Below are positions 1 to 25,309 of a DNA stretch of 64,000 bases, one piece after another; the stretch's first letter is position 1; each line of letters begins with the position of its first letter. The stretch comes from Larus michahellis (lineage: Eukaryota; Chordata; Aves; Charadriiformes; Laridae). The stretch spans positions 890,618 to 954,617 of the forward strand of contig NC_133925.1 in NCBI RefSeq assembly GCF_964199755.1, read 5' to 3'. A program made the position numbers and the translations under genes. The notes beneath the pieces were generated by a model. The model was given only the letters and a program-made list of their open reading frames with translations, was not told where the DNA came from and did not search any database.

Positions 1-69
1 GGGAATGGCCACTAATTGCCTAATTGGCCACTAATTTATTTTTTGGGGGGGGGGGGGGTCACGCCTTAC

Positions 70-1261
70 CTCCTGCCGGGGGGGCCGGGGGTCGCCGGCG
101 GCCGCCTGCAACCAGGAGCCGAGGGGCCCCCAGGCGCCGACCCCCCCCCGGCGCAGCAGCAGAGCCCCCAGCTGGGCCAGGGCCACCCGCACCGCGTGCC
201 TGGGGGGGGGGGACAAAGGGGGGGGGGGGGCAACAAACCGAGGTTATTCCCCCCCCCCTTAAAAAAAAACCCAAAACCCCCCCGTTATCGGGAGGAAAAG
301 GGACGTTTTGGGGGGGGGGATGGGACCGTTTTGGGGGGGGAGGGGACAGAAAGCGAACCCCGCCGCTATTTTGGGGGGGGGGGGGGGATAGGACATACCC
401 GCCCCCCCCCCAACCCCCCCGAAACCGCTATTTTTGGGGCAAAAACCCGCCGTTATTGGGCCAAAAAACAGTATTTTGGGGGGGGGGACACACACACCCC
501 CCGAAAGCGCCGTCGCTGGGGACAAACGGCGCTTGGCGGGGGTGGGGGGGGGGAGGTGGGGGTCAGGCCAAAACCCGTCGTTATTTGGGGGGGGGGGGGG
601 GAAACGTATTTTTTGTGGGGGGGGACACAAAAAAACCCCCGTTATCGGGGTTTCCCGCACCCCCCCCCCCCCCCCCCCGCCAAGACTCACTCCGGCTCCT
701 GCTCCAACGCTTCAGCCACCATCGCCGGGAGCCTGCGGGGGGGGGGGATTAAGGGGGGGGGGGTTATTGCCCCCCCCCACACACCTTTGAGGCCCCCACC
801 CCCCCGGGACCGACCTGAGGCGCAGGTCGGGCTCCAGCCCCCGCCATTTCCCCAGCAGCCGCCGCCTCAGCAGCACCGCGGCCAACTGCCGCACCTGGGG
901 AGGGACGGAAAGGGTTAATAACAGCCGCGGGGGGGTCCCCGGTACCGGAGACACCCCCCCCCCTCGCCAAAACGGGGAGGTTTTAGCGGGGGGGGGGGGG
1001 GGCGCACCTGAGGCTGAGGGGCGGCGGTGAGGAGGAGGCCGAGGCGGGCGGGGGTCTGAGGGTCGGCGAAGGCCTCGCGGAGGCCGGCGGTGGCCTAAGA
1101 AAGGCGGGGAAGGGGGGGAATAAGCGGTTAAAGACGCGCCCGGTACCCCGTGTGTCCCCCCGCCCTCCCCGGCTCCGCCGCGGGTCCGTTACCCGGCGGA
1201 TGACGGCGCTGTCGGGCTCCAGCAGCGCGGCGAGGAGCCGCTCCAGGTCGGGCGCCGCCAT
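70..1261 (-). CDS. IPO4: Importin-4, N-terminal exons (partial)
   Basis: Importin-beta family nuclear import receptor, built of HEAT repeats, that carries histones and ribosomal proteins into the nucleus. Five coding exons are visible, 5' to 3': 1261-1193, 1094-1008, 894-815, 732-691 and 199-70, all with AG/GT borders and consistent phases (136 codons). The start MAAPDLERLLAALLEPDS matches the human IPO4 N-terminus; VRQLAAVLLRRRL aligns with human IRQFAAVLTRRRL; HAVRVALAQLGALLLRR aligns with HCVSLSLAQLSATIFRK. The ATG at 1261 is chosen because it is the first ATG and gives the family's N-terminus. The rest of the gene lies left of the window. The intron at 200-690 is nearly pure G/C homopolymer with short AT islands. 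Identity is secure; only the fragment is present. Confidence 0.93.
200..690. repeat. Homopolymer-rich IPO4 intron
   Basis: Intron between IPO4 coding exons 4 and 5. It is made of long G and C runs separated by decayed copies of a CGTTATTTGGGG-like motif. No gene signal is visible. Homopolymer lengths here are probably unreliable in any assembly. Confidence 0.7.
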
Positions 1262-1339
1262 CTTGGCTTTCAAGATGGCGGCGGGAAAGGAAAAGGAAGG
1301 GCTTAAAGGGCCTTTCTAGGCGGCCCGGAGGACCCGCCA

Positions 1340-1625
1340 CTCGTTGGTCTTCGGCTCTTAAAGGGGCGACGCCGCAATGCTCGACGCGGCGGGGACCGCC
1401 ACGTGTCTTAAAAGGGCAACGCCGCAGATTAAAAAGGCAACGTACGGCCTTAAAAGGGCAACGCCGCGGTCTTAAAAGGGCAACGCCGCGCTCTTAAAGG
1501 GGCAACGCCGCGCTCTTAAAGGGGCAACGCCGCGCTCTTAAAGGGACAACGCCGCGCTCTTAAAGGGGCAACGCCGCGCTCTTAAAGGGGCAACGCAGCG
1601 CTCTTAAAAGGGGCAACGTCACCCC
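1340..1625. repeat. 22-bp minisatellite upstream of IPO4
   Basis: About eleven tandem copies of a unit of roughly 22 bp containing CTTAAAGGGGCAACGCCGCG, lying just 5' of the IPO4 first exon and before the NEDD8 3' end. Copies differ by A/G changes and small indels. The array sits where the IPO4 promoter should be. Confidence 0.85.
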
Positions 1626-1679
1626 CCCCCCCCCCCCAAAATGACATCACAGGCCACCAGCGTGACATCACCAATGAAC

Positions 1680-1685
1680 TTTATT
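1680..1685 (-). terminator. NEDD8: NEDD8 polyadenylation signal
   Basis: TTTATT on the plus strand reads AATAAA on the gene strand, about 160 nt downstream of the NEDD8 stop codon. Confidence 0.75.
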
Positions 1686-1845
1686 AAATAATCGGTTCGT
1701 GCTGGGGGAGTGGGAGGGGGGGAGAAGGGGAGAGAAAAAGCGCCGCCTCAGAGGGGGGCGGGGCGAGGAGGAAGGGGGCGGGGTCGGCCCCCGCGGGGGG
1801 AGGGTCCGAGGGAGAGGGGCGTGGCCCGGCGGGAGCCCCGCCCCC

Positions 1846-3041
<1,196 letters not shown>

Positions 3042-3420
3042 CGTGGCCGCCCCGGCTCCTCTCCCCTCGCCCGGAAGCGGAAATGACGCCTCCCCCCTCA
3101 GCTCCGCCCGCGACGTCACTTCCTTCCACACCCCCCCCCTTTTCCCCTCAGGCGGCGGGAAGACAAAATGGCGGCGCCCGCCCGCCGCGGGGGCTGCCGG
3201 GAGTTGTGGTTCCACCGCCGCCTCCACGTGTTTCAATCAGCCAATCAGCGCGCAGGGCCCGCCCCGCGATTGGTGGCCCGCGGAAACACCCTCCCCCCCC
3301 CCCCGCTTCCAACGGGCGGACCAATGGCGTGCGAGCGCGGGCGGCGCGGACCAATGGGGTGGCGCCGGTGGGGATGGGGGGGGGGGGGAGGGAGTCAGGC
3401 ACACAATCTGGCAGGGGGGG
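3042..3420 (-). promoter_or_regulatory. NEDD8 promoter with CCAAT cluster
   Basis: Region immediately 5' of the NEDD8 start. It holds CCAAT boxes at 3241-3245, 3321-3325 and 3351-3355, one on the opposite strand near 3270, an E-box CACGTG at 3225-3230 and a YY1-type AAAATGGCGGC at 3165-3175. This fits a housekeeping CpG promoter without a TATA box. It abuts the proposed 3' end of TINF2, so the two genes are only a few hundred bases apart. Confidence 0.6.
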
Positions 3421-3466
3421 GCGAGCGCAATGGCTCCCTATTTGGCAGGGGCCCGGCAGGGGGTAA

Positions 3467-6400
3467 TTAACGTGGGAGGGGGGTAATTAAGAGCGGGGGG
3501 CACTCACCGGAGGGGGGGGGAAGGGCGCGGCGGGAGCGGGGCAGGGCCCGGATCTGGAAGAGGAAGGAAAAGGGGGATGAACGCCCTCCCCGCCCCCAAT
3601 TAACCCGTCTCATCGCTAATTACCCCCCCCCCTTCGCCTAATTAACCACACACCCCCCCCCCCAGACCCTTAATTACCCCCCTCAAACCTCTAATTAACC
3701 CCCCCCCCCCGGCACCCTTAATTACCCCCACGCGCTCGCCCCGGGACACCTTTACCCTCCCCCAATTACACCCCCCCCCCCCCCCGGATCGCTAATTATC
3801 TGCCCCCTTAATTAGCGCCCCCTCCCCTCCCCCCCCCCCCCCACCTTTCTGCGCGGGAAAGCGTCGTCCTCGGCGTCACTGATGACGTCATCGACAAACT
3901 CTGCGGGGGGGGGGGGGGAGGGGTGGGGGTGGGGGTGAGGGCGGGGCCAGGACACCCTTTTTTTTTGGGGGGGGGGGGGGGGGGATAAACTCACCCAAGG
4001 GCGGGGCCCGGAGGGGGAGGAGCCTCCGGAATCCTGGGCGTGGCCTCAGCCTGGAAGGGGGCGGGGCCGTTATGTTAATGACGTGAGGGGGGAGGAGGCG
4101 GGGCTTAAGGGGTGGGGCGGAGGGGGCGGGGCTACTCACCGGGTGGGCGGGTCCTGCAGGGGGCGGGGCACGTGGCCTGGGTGGGGGCGGGGGCGGGGGG
4201 GGAGGGGGTGGGCCTTAGGGTTGGGCGGGGCTCGGGAGGGCCACGCCCCCTCCCGAAGCCCCCCGCCCTCCGCGCTAAACCCCGCCCCCTTGTCACGAAA
4301 CCCCGCCCCCTTGTCACGAAACCCCCGCCCCCCCCCTCCGGCCAAGCCCCGCCCCCCCCCGGGCCTCAAGCCCCGCCTACCGCAGTGGGCGTGGCCCAGG
4401 TCGGCCAGGTACCGGCTCAGGATTGGTAGATCGGGGGGGCGGGGCCCCGGGGGGGCGTGGCTCCAAACCACCTCCTGCAGCTGGAAGGGGATTGGGGATT
4501 GGGGGGGGGGGGTGTGGGCGGGGCCTAACCCAGGCCACGCCCCCCTTGGCGCGCAGCCCCGCCCTCTCCCTAAGCCCCGCCCCCCTCCCCCCGGGGCTTT
4601 TTCCCACGCTCTCCATTCACGCTTCCCCCTGGGATATGGGGGGGGGGGGGAAGGGATGGATTAAGCCCCGCCCCTCCTCCCCCCCCGGGCCCCGCCCGCT
4701 CCGGGGCCACGCCCATCCCCCCCCAGGCCCCGCCCACCTGGCGCAGGTCGGGGGGGGGCAGGGCGCTCTCCAGCCGCTCCAGGCACTCGTGGAAGAGCCG
4801 CTCCAGCGCCTCCAGGAACGGCTCCCCGTACTCCTCCCGCACCGGGCCCTGCGCGGACTGGGAGCTACTGGGAGGCACTGGGAAGGGGGGGGGGGGGGGG
4901 GAACTGGGAGGGAGGGACTGGGGAGCACTGGGAGGGACGGGGAGGGGATTGGGGGGCACTGGGAGGGATTTAGGGGGTGGGAAGGGCGACTGGGAGGGGA
5001 CTGGTGCGCACTGGGAGGGACTGGGAGGGACTGGGAGGGACTGGGAGGGGATTGGAGGGGACTGGGAGGGACTGGGAGGAGTGGAGGGGCAACTGGGAGG
5101 GATTTAGGAGGTGGGAGGGGCAACTGGGAGGGACTGGGAGGGATTTAGGAGGCGGGAAGGAGAACTGGGAGGGGACTGGTGCGCACTGGGAGGGACTTGG
5201 AGGGGACTGGGAGGGGACTGGGAGGGACTGGGAGGAGTGGAGGGGCAACCAGGAAGGATTTAGGGCGTGGGAGGGGCAACTGGGAGGGACTTGAGGCAAC
5301 TGGGAGGGACTGGGAGTTTACTGGTGTGTACTGGGATGGGACTGGGAGGGGACGGGTGGGCACCGGGACACGCTGGGAGGACCTGGGAGGGAACTGGGAG
5401 GGACTGGGATGCACTGGGAGACGTTCCCCAAGGAAGCCCGGACCCGTCGAGAGGGACTGGGGGTCCAGGGGGGTACTGGGAGGCACTGGGAGGCACTGGG
5501 ATGGACTGGGAGAGCACTGGGAGGCCCTGGTCCATATGGGGAGGGCACTGGGGGCACTGGGAGGGGACTGGGATGGACTGGGAGGACACCGGGAGGCCCT
5601 GGTCTGTACTGGGCTGTACTGGGAGGGCACTGGGGACACTGGGAGGGGACTGGGCTGTACTGGGAGAGCACTGGGAGGCACTGGGAGGGGACTGGGATGT
5701 ACTGGGAGAGCACCGGGAGGCCCTGGTCCGTACTGGGAGGGCACTGGGGGCACTGGGAGGGGACTGGGTTGTACTGGGAGGGCACTGGGGGGCCTTGGTC
5801 TGTGCTGGGATGTACTGGAAGACCACTGGGATGGCACTGGGAGGCCATGGTCCGTACTGGAATGTACTGGGAGGCACTGGGAGGGAACTGGGATGTACTG
5901 GGAGGGCACCGGGAGGCCCTGGTCCATACTGGGAGGGCACTGGGAGGGCACTGGGCTGTACTGGGAGGGCACTGGGGGGCTCTGGTCTGTACTGGTCTGT
6001 ACTGGGAGGCCATTGGGGGGCTCTGGTCTGTACTGGGCTGTACTGGGAGGGCACTGAGGGGTTCTGGGCTGTACTGGGCTGTACTGGGAGGGCACTGAGG
6101 GGTTCTGGGCTGTACTGGGCTGTACTGACAGGCCACTGTGGATACTGGGAGGAGACTGGGCTGTACTGGGAGGGCACGGGGAGGCTGTGGTCCGTACTGG
6201 GCTATACTGGGAGGGCACTGGGCACACTGGGAGGGGACTGGGCTGTACTGGGAGGGCACTGGGAGGCCCTGGGAGGGGACTGGACTGCACTGGGAGAGCA
6301 CTGGAGACACTGGGAGTGGACTGGGCTGTACTGGGAGAGCACTGGGGACACTGGGAGAGGACTGGGCTGTACTGGGAGGGCATTGGAGATACTGGGAGGG

Positions 6401-9400
6401 GACTGGGCTGTACTGGGAGGGCAGCGGGGATACTGGGAGGGGACTGGTCCGTACTGGGAGGGGACTGGGCTGTACTGGGAGGGCAGCGGGGATACTGGGA
6501 GGGGACCGGTCCATACTGGGAGGGCACTGGGAGGGGACTGGGTTGTACTGGGAGGGCAGCGGGGATACTGGGAGGGGACTGGGCTGTACTGGGAGGGCAC
6601 TGAAGGGCTCTGGTCCATGCTGGGCTATACTGGGAGCACACTGGGGACACTGGGAGGGGACTGAGCTGTACTGGGAGGGCAGCGGGGATACTGGGAGGGG
6701 ACTGGTCTGTACTGGGAGGGCACTGGGAGGAGACTGGGCTGTACTGGGAGAGCACTGGGGACACTGGGAGGGGACTGGGCTGTACTGGGAGGGCACTGGG
6801 GACACTGGGAGGGGACTGGGCTGTACTGGGAGAGCATGGGGAGGCCCTGGTCCATACTGGGAGGGCACTGGGAGGGGACTGGGCTGTACTGGGAGGCGCT
6901 GGGAGGGGACTGGGCTGTACTGGGAGGGCACTGGGGACACTGGGAGGGGACTGGGCTGTACTGGGAGAGCACTGAGGGGCTCTGGTCCGTACTGGGCTGT
7001 ACTGGGAGAGCACTGGGAGGCACTGGGAGTGGACTGGGCTGTACTGGGAGAGCACTGGGAGGCACTGGGAGGGGACCAGGCTGTACTGGGAGGGCACTGA
7101 AGGGCTCTGGTCCATGCTGGGCTATACTGGGAGCACACTGGGGACACTGGAAGGGGACTGGGCTGTACTGGGAGAGCACTGGGGACACTGGGAGGGGACT
7201 GGGCTGTACTGGGAGGGCACTAGAGATACTGGGAGGGGACTGGGCTGTACTGGGAGGGCAGCGGGGATACCGGGAGGGGACCGGTCCGTACTGGGAGGGC
7301 ACTGGGAGGTACTGGGGCGGTACCTGCAGGTAGGCGTCCCGCCGGCGGGGGTCGGCCAACAGCCCCAGCACCATCTCGCGGAAGCTCTCCTGCGCCTCCC
7401 CCACCATGGCCAGGTCCCGGGGGCTCTGCCGAGGGGGGAGGGGGGAGGGGAGGGAGGCGTGAGGCCACCCCTGGGACCCCCCCCCCCCGCCCCCCCCCCA
7501 CCCACACCCCCCCCAACGAGGTCACTCACGGCCGGGCCGTGGCCGCCCCCCGCCGCCACCTCCTCCTCGGGGAAGAAGGTGTCGATGGCGTCCAGGATCT
7601 TCCCGGCGGGCCGGGCCTCCTGCAGCATGTGCACCACCACCTGCCGGCAAAGATGGCCGCCGGCCCCGGGGGATGATGGGAAGATGGCTGCCAGCGCGGG
7701 GAACCTCGGCAAGATGGCCGCCGGCCCCGGGGGATCATGGGAACATGGCTGCCAGCGCGGGGAACCTCGGCAAGATGGCCACCGGCCCCGGGGGATCATG
7801 GGAAGGTGGCTGCCAGGCCCGACAAGATGGCCGCCAGCCCCGGGGGATCATGGGAAGATGGCTGCCAGCGCGGGGAACCTGGGCAAGATGGCCGCCGGTC
7901 CCGGGGGATGATGGGAAGGGGGGGAACGGCCACCTTGGGCATGTCAGGGCGGGCGGGGCCATCTTGGGTGCGGCAGGGGCGGGGTGGCGGCCATCTTGGG
8001 ACACCAAGGCGGGGCAGGGCGGGGCGGCGGCCATCTTGGGAGGGACAGGGGCTGCCCGGCGGCCATCTTAGGACACCAACGTGGGGCGGGGCGGGGTGGC
8101 GGCCATCTTGGGAAGGACAAGGGCTGCCCGGCGGCCATCTTAGGACACCAAGGCGGGGCGGGATGAGGCGGCGGCCATCTTGGGAGAGACAGGGGCTGCC
8201 CGGCGGCCATCTTGGGACACCAAGGCGGGGCAGGGCGGGGCGGCGGCCATCTTGGGAGAGGCAGGGGCTGCCCGGCGGTCATCTTGGGACACCAAGGCGG
8301 GGCGGCGGCCATCTTGGGAGGGACAGGGGCTGCCCGGCGGCCATCTTGGGACACCAAGGCGGGGCGGCGGCCATCTTGGGAGGGACAGGGGCTGCCCGGC
8401 GGCCATCTTGTGCCGCCAGGGTGCTGGGGGGGGGAGGGGGGCGTTACTCACGGCGGCCTGCAGGCCCAGGCGCAGGCGGGCGGCGTGGCGGAAGTGGAGG
8501 GCGCCGGGGGCCGCCCGCCCCACGGCCTCCAGCAGCGCCAGCACCCGGGGGAACCGGGCCGGGCTGCGCCCCCGCACCACCCGCCAGGCGGCCGCCATCG
8601 ACAGGCGCAGGGCCACCGCCGGGCTGCGGGGGGGGGGGGGGGCGGGGTCAGGGCCAGGCTCCGCCCCCCGGGGCACTAAACCCCGCCCACAGCCCCGTAG
8701 CCCCGCCCACAGCCTCTTCCCCATAGCCTTAGCCCCGCCCACAACCCCTTAGCCCCACCCACGGACCCACCCCACCGCCTTAGCCCCGCCCACAGAGCCG
8801 TAGCCCCGCCCACAGACACACCCCACAGCCGTAGCCCCGCCCACAGCCTCCTCCCCATAGCCTTAGCCCCGCCCACAGCCCTTTAGCCCCGCCCACAGAC
8901 CTGTAGCCCCGCCCACAGACTCGTAGCCCCGCCCACAGCCTCCTCCCCATGGCCTTAGCCCCGCCCACAACCCCACAGCCCCGCCCACAGACCCGTAGCC
9001 CCGCCCACGGACCCACCCCACAGCCTTAGCCCCACCCACAGCCCTTTAGCCCCGCCCACAGCCCCGTAGCCCCGCCCACAGCCTCCTCCCCATGGCCTTA
9101 GCCCCGCCCACAACCCCTTAGCTCCACCCACGGACCCACCCCACCGCCTTAGCCCCGCCCACAGCCCTGTAGCCCCGCCCACAGAGCCTTAGCCCCGCCC
9201 ACATACACACCCCACAGCCGTAGCCCCGCCCACAGCCCCGTAGCCCCGCCCACAGCCTCCTCCCCATAACCTTAGCCCCGCCCACAACCCCACAGCCCCG
9301 CCCACAGACCCGTAGCCCCGCCCACGGACCCACCCCACAGACTTAGCCCCGCCCACAACCCCATAGCCCCGCCCACAGCCCTGTAGCCCCGCCCACGGAC

Positions 9401-9648
9401 CCACCCCACAGCCCCGTAGCCCCGCCCACAGCCTCCTCCCCATAGCCTTAGCCCCGCCCACAGCCCCTTAGCCCCGCCCCCGAGGCTTTTAGCCCCGCCC
9501 CCGCTCCGTAGCCCCCGCCCACCCCTCCGTAGCCCCGCCCCCTGCCTGTGACCCCGCCCCCCGGGGTCCGTAGCCCCGCCCCCCCTCCCGCCCTCCTCCC
9601 CCCCCGCGGCCCCTCCCGCGCCGCTCACCTCACGTCCTTTCCGGCCAT
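3467..9648 (-). CDS. TINF2: TERF1-interacting nuclear factor 2 (TIN2), shelterin
   Basis: Shelterin subunit that bridges TRF1, TRF2 and TPP1 at telomeres. Secure exons: 9648-9629 (MAGKDV), 8623-8452, 7640-7530, 7425-7324, 4857-4738 and 4480-4381, phase-consistent (625 nt). Matches to human TIN2 include AAAWRVVRGR (human AAASWQVVRGR), HFRHAARLRLGLQA (human RYRHHERLCMGLKA) and EEYGEPFLEALERLF (human QEYGEPFLAAMEKLL). These make up the TRF-homology-like N-terminal domain. Further exons are tentative: 4153-4140, 4050-3995, an acidic exon near 3904-3850 reading EFVDDVISDAEDD (compare human GDLVLDSDEEEN), and a last exon near 3553-3467 ending in TAA. Their phases do not all agree, so a microexon is missing or a homopolymer is mis-sized. 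No canonical TRF1-binding FxLxP motif is clear. Confidence 0.9.
3560..3840. repeat. TAATTA-bearing C-rich spacer in TINF2
   Basis: Intron near the TINF2 3' end. C runs are interrupted about a dozen times by TAATTA or TAATTAA. Similar blocks occur at 48.35-49.29 kb and 51.6-51.72 kb. Confidence 0.6.
4860..7320. repeat. ACTGGGAGG minisatellite, TINF2 intron 4
   Basis: About 2.5 kb of tandem repeats in the TINF2 intron between 7324 and 4857. The left part uses a short ACTGGGAGGG unit. The right part uses a unit of about 41 bp built from GGGCTGTACTGGGAGGGCAC. Stop codons are rare in several frames, so long spurious reading frames cover it on both strands. Confidence 0.92.
7655..7925. repeat. Roughly 60-bp repeat with AAGATGGC motif, TINF2 intron
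   Basis: Four to five copies of a unit of about 60 bp containing GGCAAGATGGCCGCCGGCCC and GGGAAGATGGCTGCCAGC. It lies at the 5' side of TINF2 coding exon 3. Each unit holds a YY1-like CAAGATGGC core. Confidence 0.85.
7950..8412. repeat. GGCGGCCATCTTGGGA array, TINF2 intron 2
   Basis: About a dozen GCCATCTTGGGA cores set in repeats of about 30-65 bp with GGGACAGGGGCTGCCCGGC and GACACCAAGGCGGGGC. GCCATCTTG is the classical YY1 core on the opposite strand from the preceding array. Confidence 0.88.
8645..9560. repeat. GC-box array, TINF2 intron 1
   Basis: Some fifty tandem copies of a unit of about 18-20 bp, AGCCCCGCCCACAGCCCCGT with variants. CCCCGCCCAC is an Sp/KLF-type GC box in every copy. 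The array lies directly downstream of the TINF2 first exon. Confidence 0.9.
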
Positions 9649-9960
9649 GTCGCGGTGGCGTCACTTCCGGGGCGACGGGGAGGTAGGCCCGCCCCGCCCC
9701 CCCCCCCCAGCCCCGCGCGAGGCCGCACCGGGAACCCGCCGGCGCCCGCCGCGCGCCCGCCGCGCCGGAAGCGACGTCAGCGCGCACACGCGCGGGCCTG
9801 GGACCCGCCCCCCCCCCCCACACCCCGCCGCTCTCCCCCATTGGCCGCCGCGCGCCCCTTCGTGACGCCGCTTCCGGTGTCGCCGTTCCCCGCCCTCCCC
9901 CCCCCCCCGCCTTCCTTCTTCGCGCCTTTTATTGACGTCACGGAGGCGGCGTTTCGTCAC
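9649..9960 (-). promoter_or_regulatory. TINF2 promoter region
   Basis: GC-rich sequence 5' of the TINF2 ATG. It contains ETS/CRE-like CGTCACTTCCGG just upstream of the ATG, a CGACGTCAGCG site near 9771, a CCAAT-type CCATTGGCC near 9838, and a full CRE palindrome TGACGTCA at 9933-9940. The TGM1 poly(A) signal is about 320 bp upstream of the ATG, so TGM1 and TINF2 are tightly packed in tandem. Confidence 0.5.
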
Positions 9961-9966
9961 GGCGGT

Positions 9967-9972
9967 TTTATT
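9967..9972 (-). terminator. TGM1: TGM1 polyadenylation signal
   Basis: TTTATT on the plus strand gives AATAAA on the gene strand. A second copy is at 9928-9933. Both lie about 0.95 kb downstream of the TGM1 stop, beyond the 3'-UTR minisatellite. Confidence 0.65.
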
Positions 9973-10084
9973 GAGAACGAGGTGCCGGGGGTGGGGGGGG
10001 AGAGGGTCGGTGACGTCGTCGGGGAGGGGGTTTGGGGCGGAAAAGGGGGGAAATTGGGAGCGGGGGGGGGAGGGGCGGGGGGCG

Positions 10085-10910
10085 GGGCCCGCCCAGTGCT
10101 CCCAGTAACGCCCCAGCGCTCCCAGTGCCCCCCAGTCCCCCTCCCAGTGCTCCCAGTAACGCCCCAGTGCTCCCAGTAACCCACACCAGTGCTCCCAGTA
10201 ACCTCCCAGTGCTCCCAGTAACACACCCCAGTGCTCCCAGTAACACCCCAGCGCTCCCAGTGCCCCCCAGTCCCCCTCCCAGTGCTCCCAGTAACGCCCC
10301 AGTGCTCCCAGTAACACCCCAGTGCTCCCAGTAACCCACACCAGTGCTCCCAGTAACCTCCCAGTGCTCCCAGTAACACACCCCAGTGCTCCCAGTAACA
10401 CCCCAGCGCTCCCAGTGCCCCCCAGTCCCCCTCCCAGTGCTCCCAGTAACGCCCCAGTGCTCCCAGTCCCCCTCCCAGTGCTCCCAGTGACCTCCCAGTG
10501 CTCCCATTCTCCCTCCCAGTCCCCTCCCAGTGCTCCCAGTGCTCCCAGTTCCCCTCCCAGTGCCCCCAATCCCCCTCCCAGTGCTCCCAGTAACCTCCCA
10601 GTGCTCCCATTCTCCCTCCCAGTCCCCTCCCAGTGCTCCCAGTGCCCTCCCAGTGCTCCCAGTCCCCCTCCCAGTGCTCCCAGTGCCCTCCCAGTGCCCT
10701 CCCAGTGCCCCCAGTTCCCCTCCCAGTGCTCCCAGTCCCCCTCCCAGTGTCCCCAATCCCCCTCCCAGTGCTCCCAGTGCCCTCCCAGTGCTCCCAGTCC
10801 CCCTCCCAGTCCTCCCGGTGCCCTCCCAGTGCCCCCAGTCCCCCTCCCAGTCCCCTCCCAGCGCTCCCAGCGCCCTCCCAGTGCCCTCCCGGCGCTGCCA
10901 GCGCCCCCCC
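10085..10910. repeat. 18-bp CCCAGTGCTCCCAGTAAC array, TGM1 3' UTR
   Basis: Tandem 16-18 bp units between the TGM1 stop codon and its poly(A) signal, so probably transcribed as 3' UTR. Variants swap GCTCCC, GCCCCC and CCCTCCC between CCAGT cores. Confidence 0.9.
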
Positions 10911-10912
10911 GG

Positions 10913-24285
<13,373 letters not shown>

Positions 24286-24309
24286 CGCCTGCGGGGCACC
24301 GGCGAGACC

Positions 24310-25305
24310 AGTTGGCACCAGTACGGCCCAGTAGGAAGCCACCAGAGACCAGTAAGGTCTTCCGGAGCGGCCCATTGGTGCCTCCAGACCCTTCCCAGTA
24401 TGACCAGTACGGACCAGTACAGTCCACTAAAGACCAGTACGGCCCCGTAAAGACTAGTATGGACCAGTACGGCCCACTAAAGACCAGTATGGACCCATAA
24501 AGACCAGTACAGCCCAGTAAAAGAGCAGAACCCAAGAGGAACCGCCAGGAACTGGCAACACCTTCCAGAACGGCCCTTCCCAGTAAGACCAGTATGGCCC
24601 AGTATGGTTCATTCAAGACCAGTACGGACCAGTACGGCCCACTAAAGACCAGTACGGCCCCGTAAAGACCAGCGCAGACCAGTAAAAGACAGCGGAAACC
24701 AGTAGGAACCACCACCAACTGGTCGTACCTTCCAGAACGGCCCGTTAATGCCTCCAGACCCTTCCCAGTTAAGACCAGTATGGCCCAGTACAGTTCACAG
24801 CAGACCAGTACGGGCCCGTAAAGACCAGTACGGCCCAGTACAGTTCACTGAAGACCAGTAGGGACCCATAACGACCAGTATGGACCAGTAGAAGGCAGCA
24901 GGAACCAGGAGGTGCCACCACGGACTGGCAACACCTTCTAGAATGGCCCATTGATGCCTCCAGACCCTTCCCAGTAAGACCAGTAAGACCAGTATGGACC
25001 ATTACAGCCCATGAAAGGCCAGCACGGGCTCGCAAAGACCAGTATGGACCAGTAAAAGAGACAGGAAACCAGTAGGAGCCACCACGAAGTGATAAGAGCT
25101 TCCGGAGCGACCCGCTAATGCCTCCAAACCCTTCCCAGTACGACCAGTAAGACCAGTATGGACCAGTATGGACCAGTAGAGCTCATTAAAGGCCAGCACG
25201 GGCTCGCGAAGACCAGTATGGACCAGTAGAAGACACCAGAAACCAGTAGGGACCAGTAAGACCTTCCAGAACGGGCCACTAAAGCCTCTAGGCCCTTCCC
25301 AGTAC
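24310..25305. repeat. GACCAGTATGGACCAGTA array 5' of TGM1
   Basis: Higher-order units of about 240 bp made of ACCAGTAYGGACCAGTA steps with AAGACCTTCCAGAACGGCCC and GCCTCCAGACCCTTCCCAGT. It lies upstream of the TGM1 ATG, where an untranslated first exon and promoter must sit; I could not recognise them. Confidence 0.88.
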
Positions 25306-25309
25306 AGCC

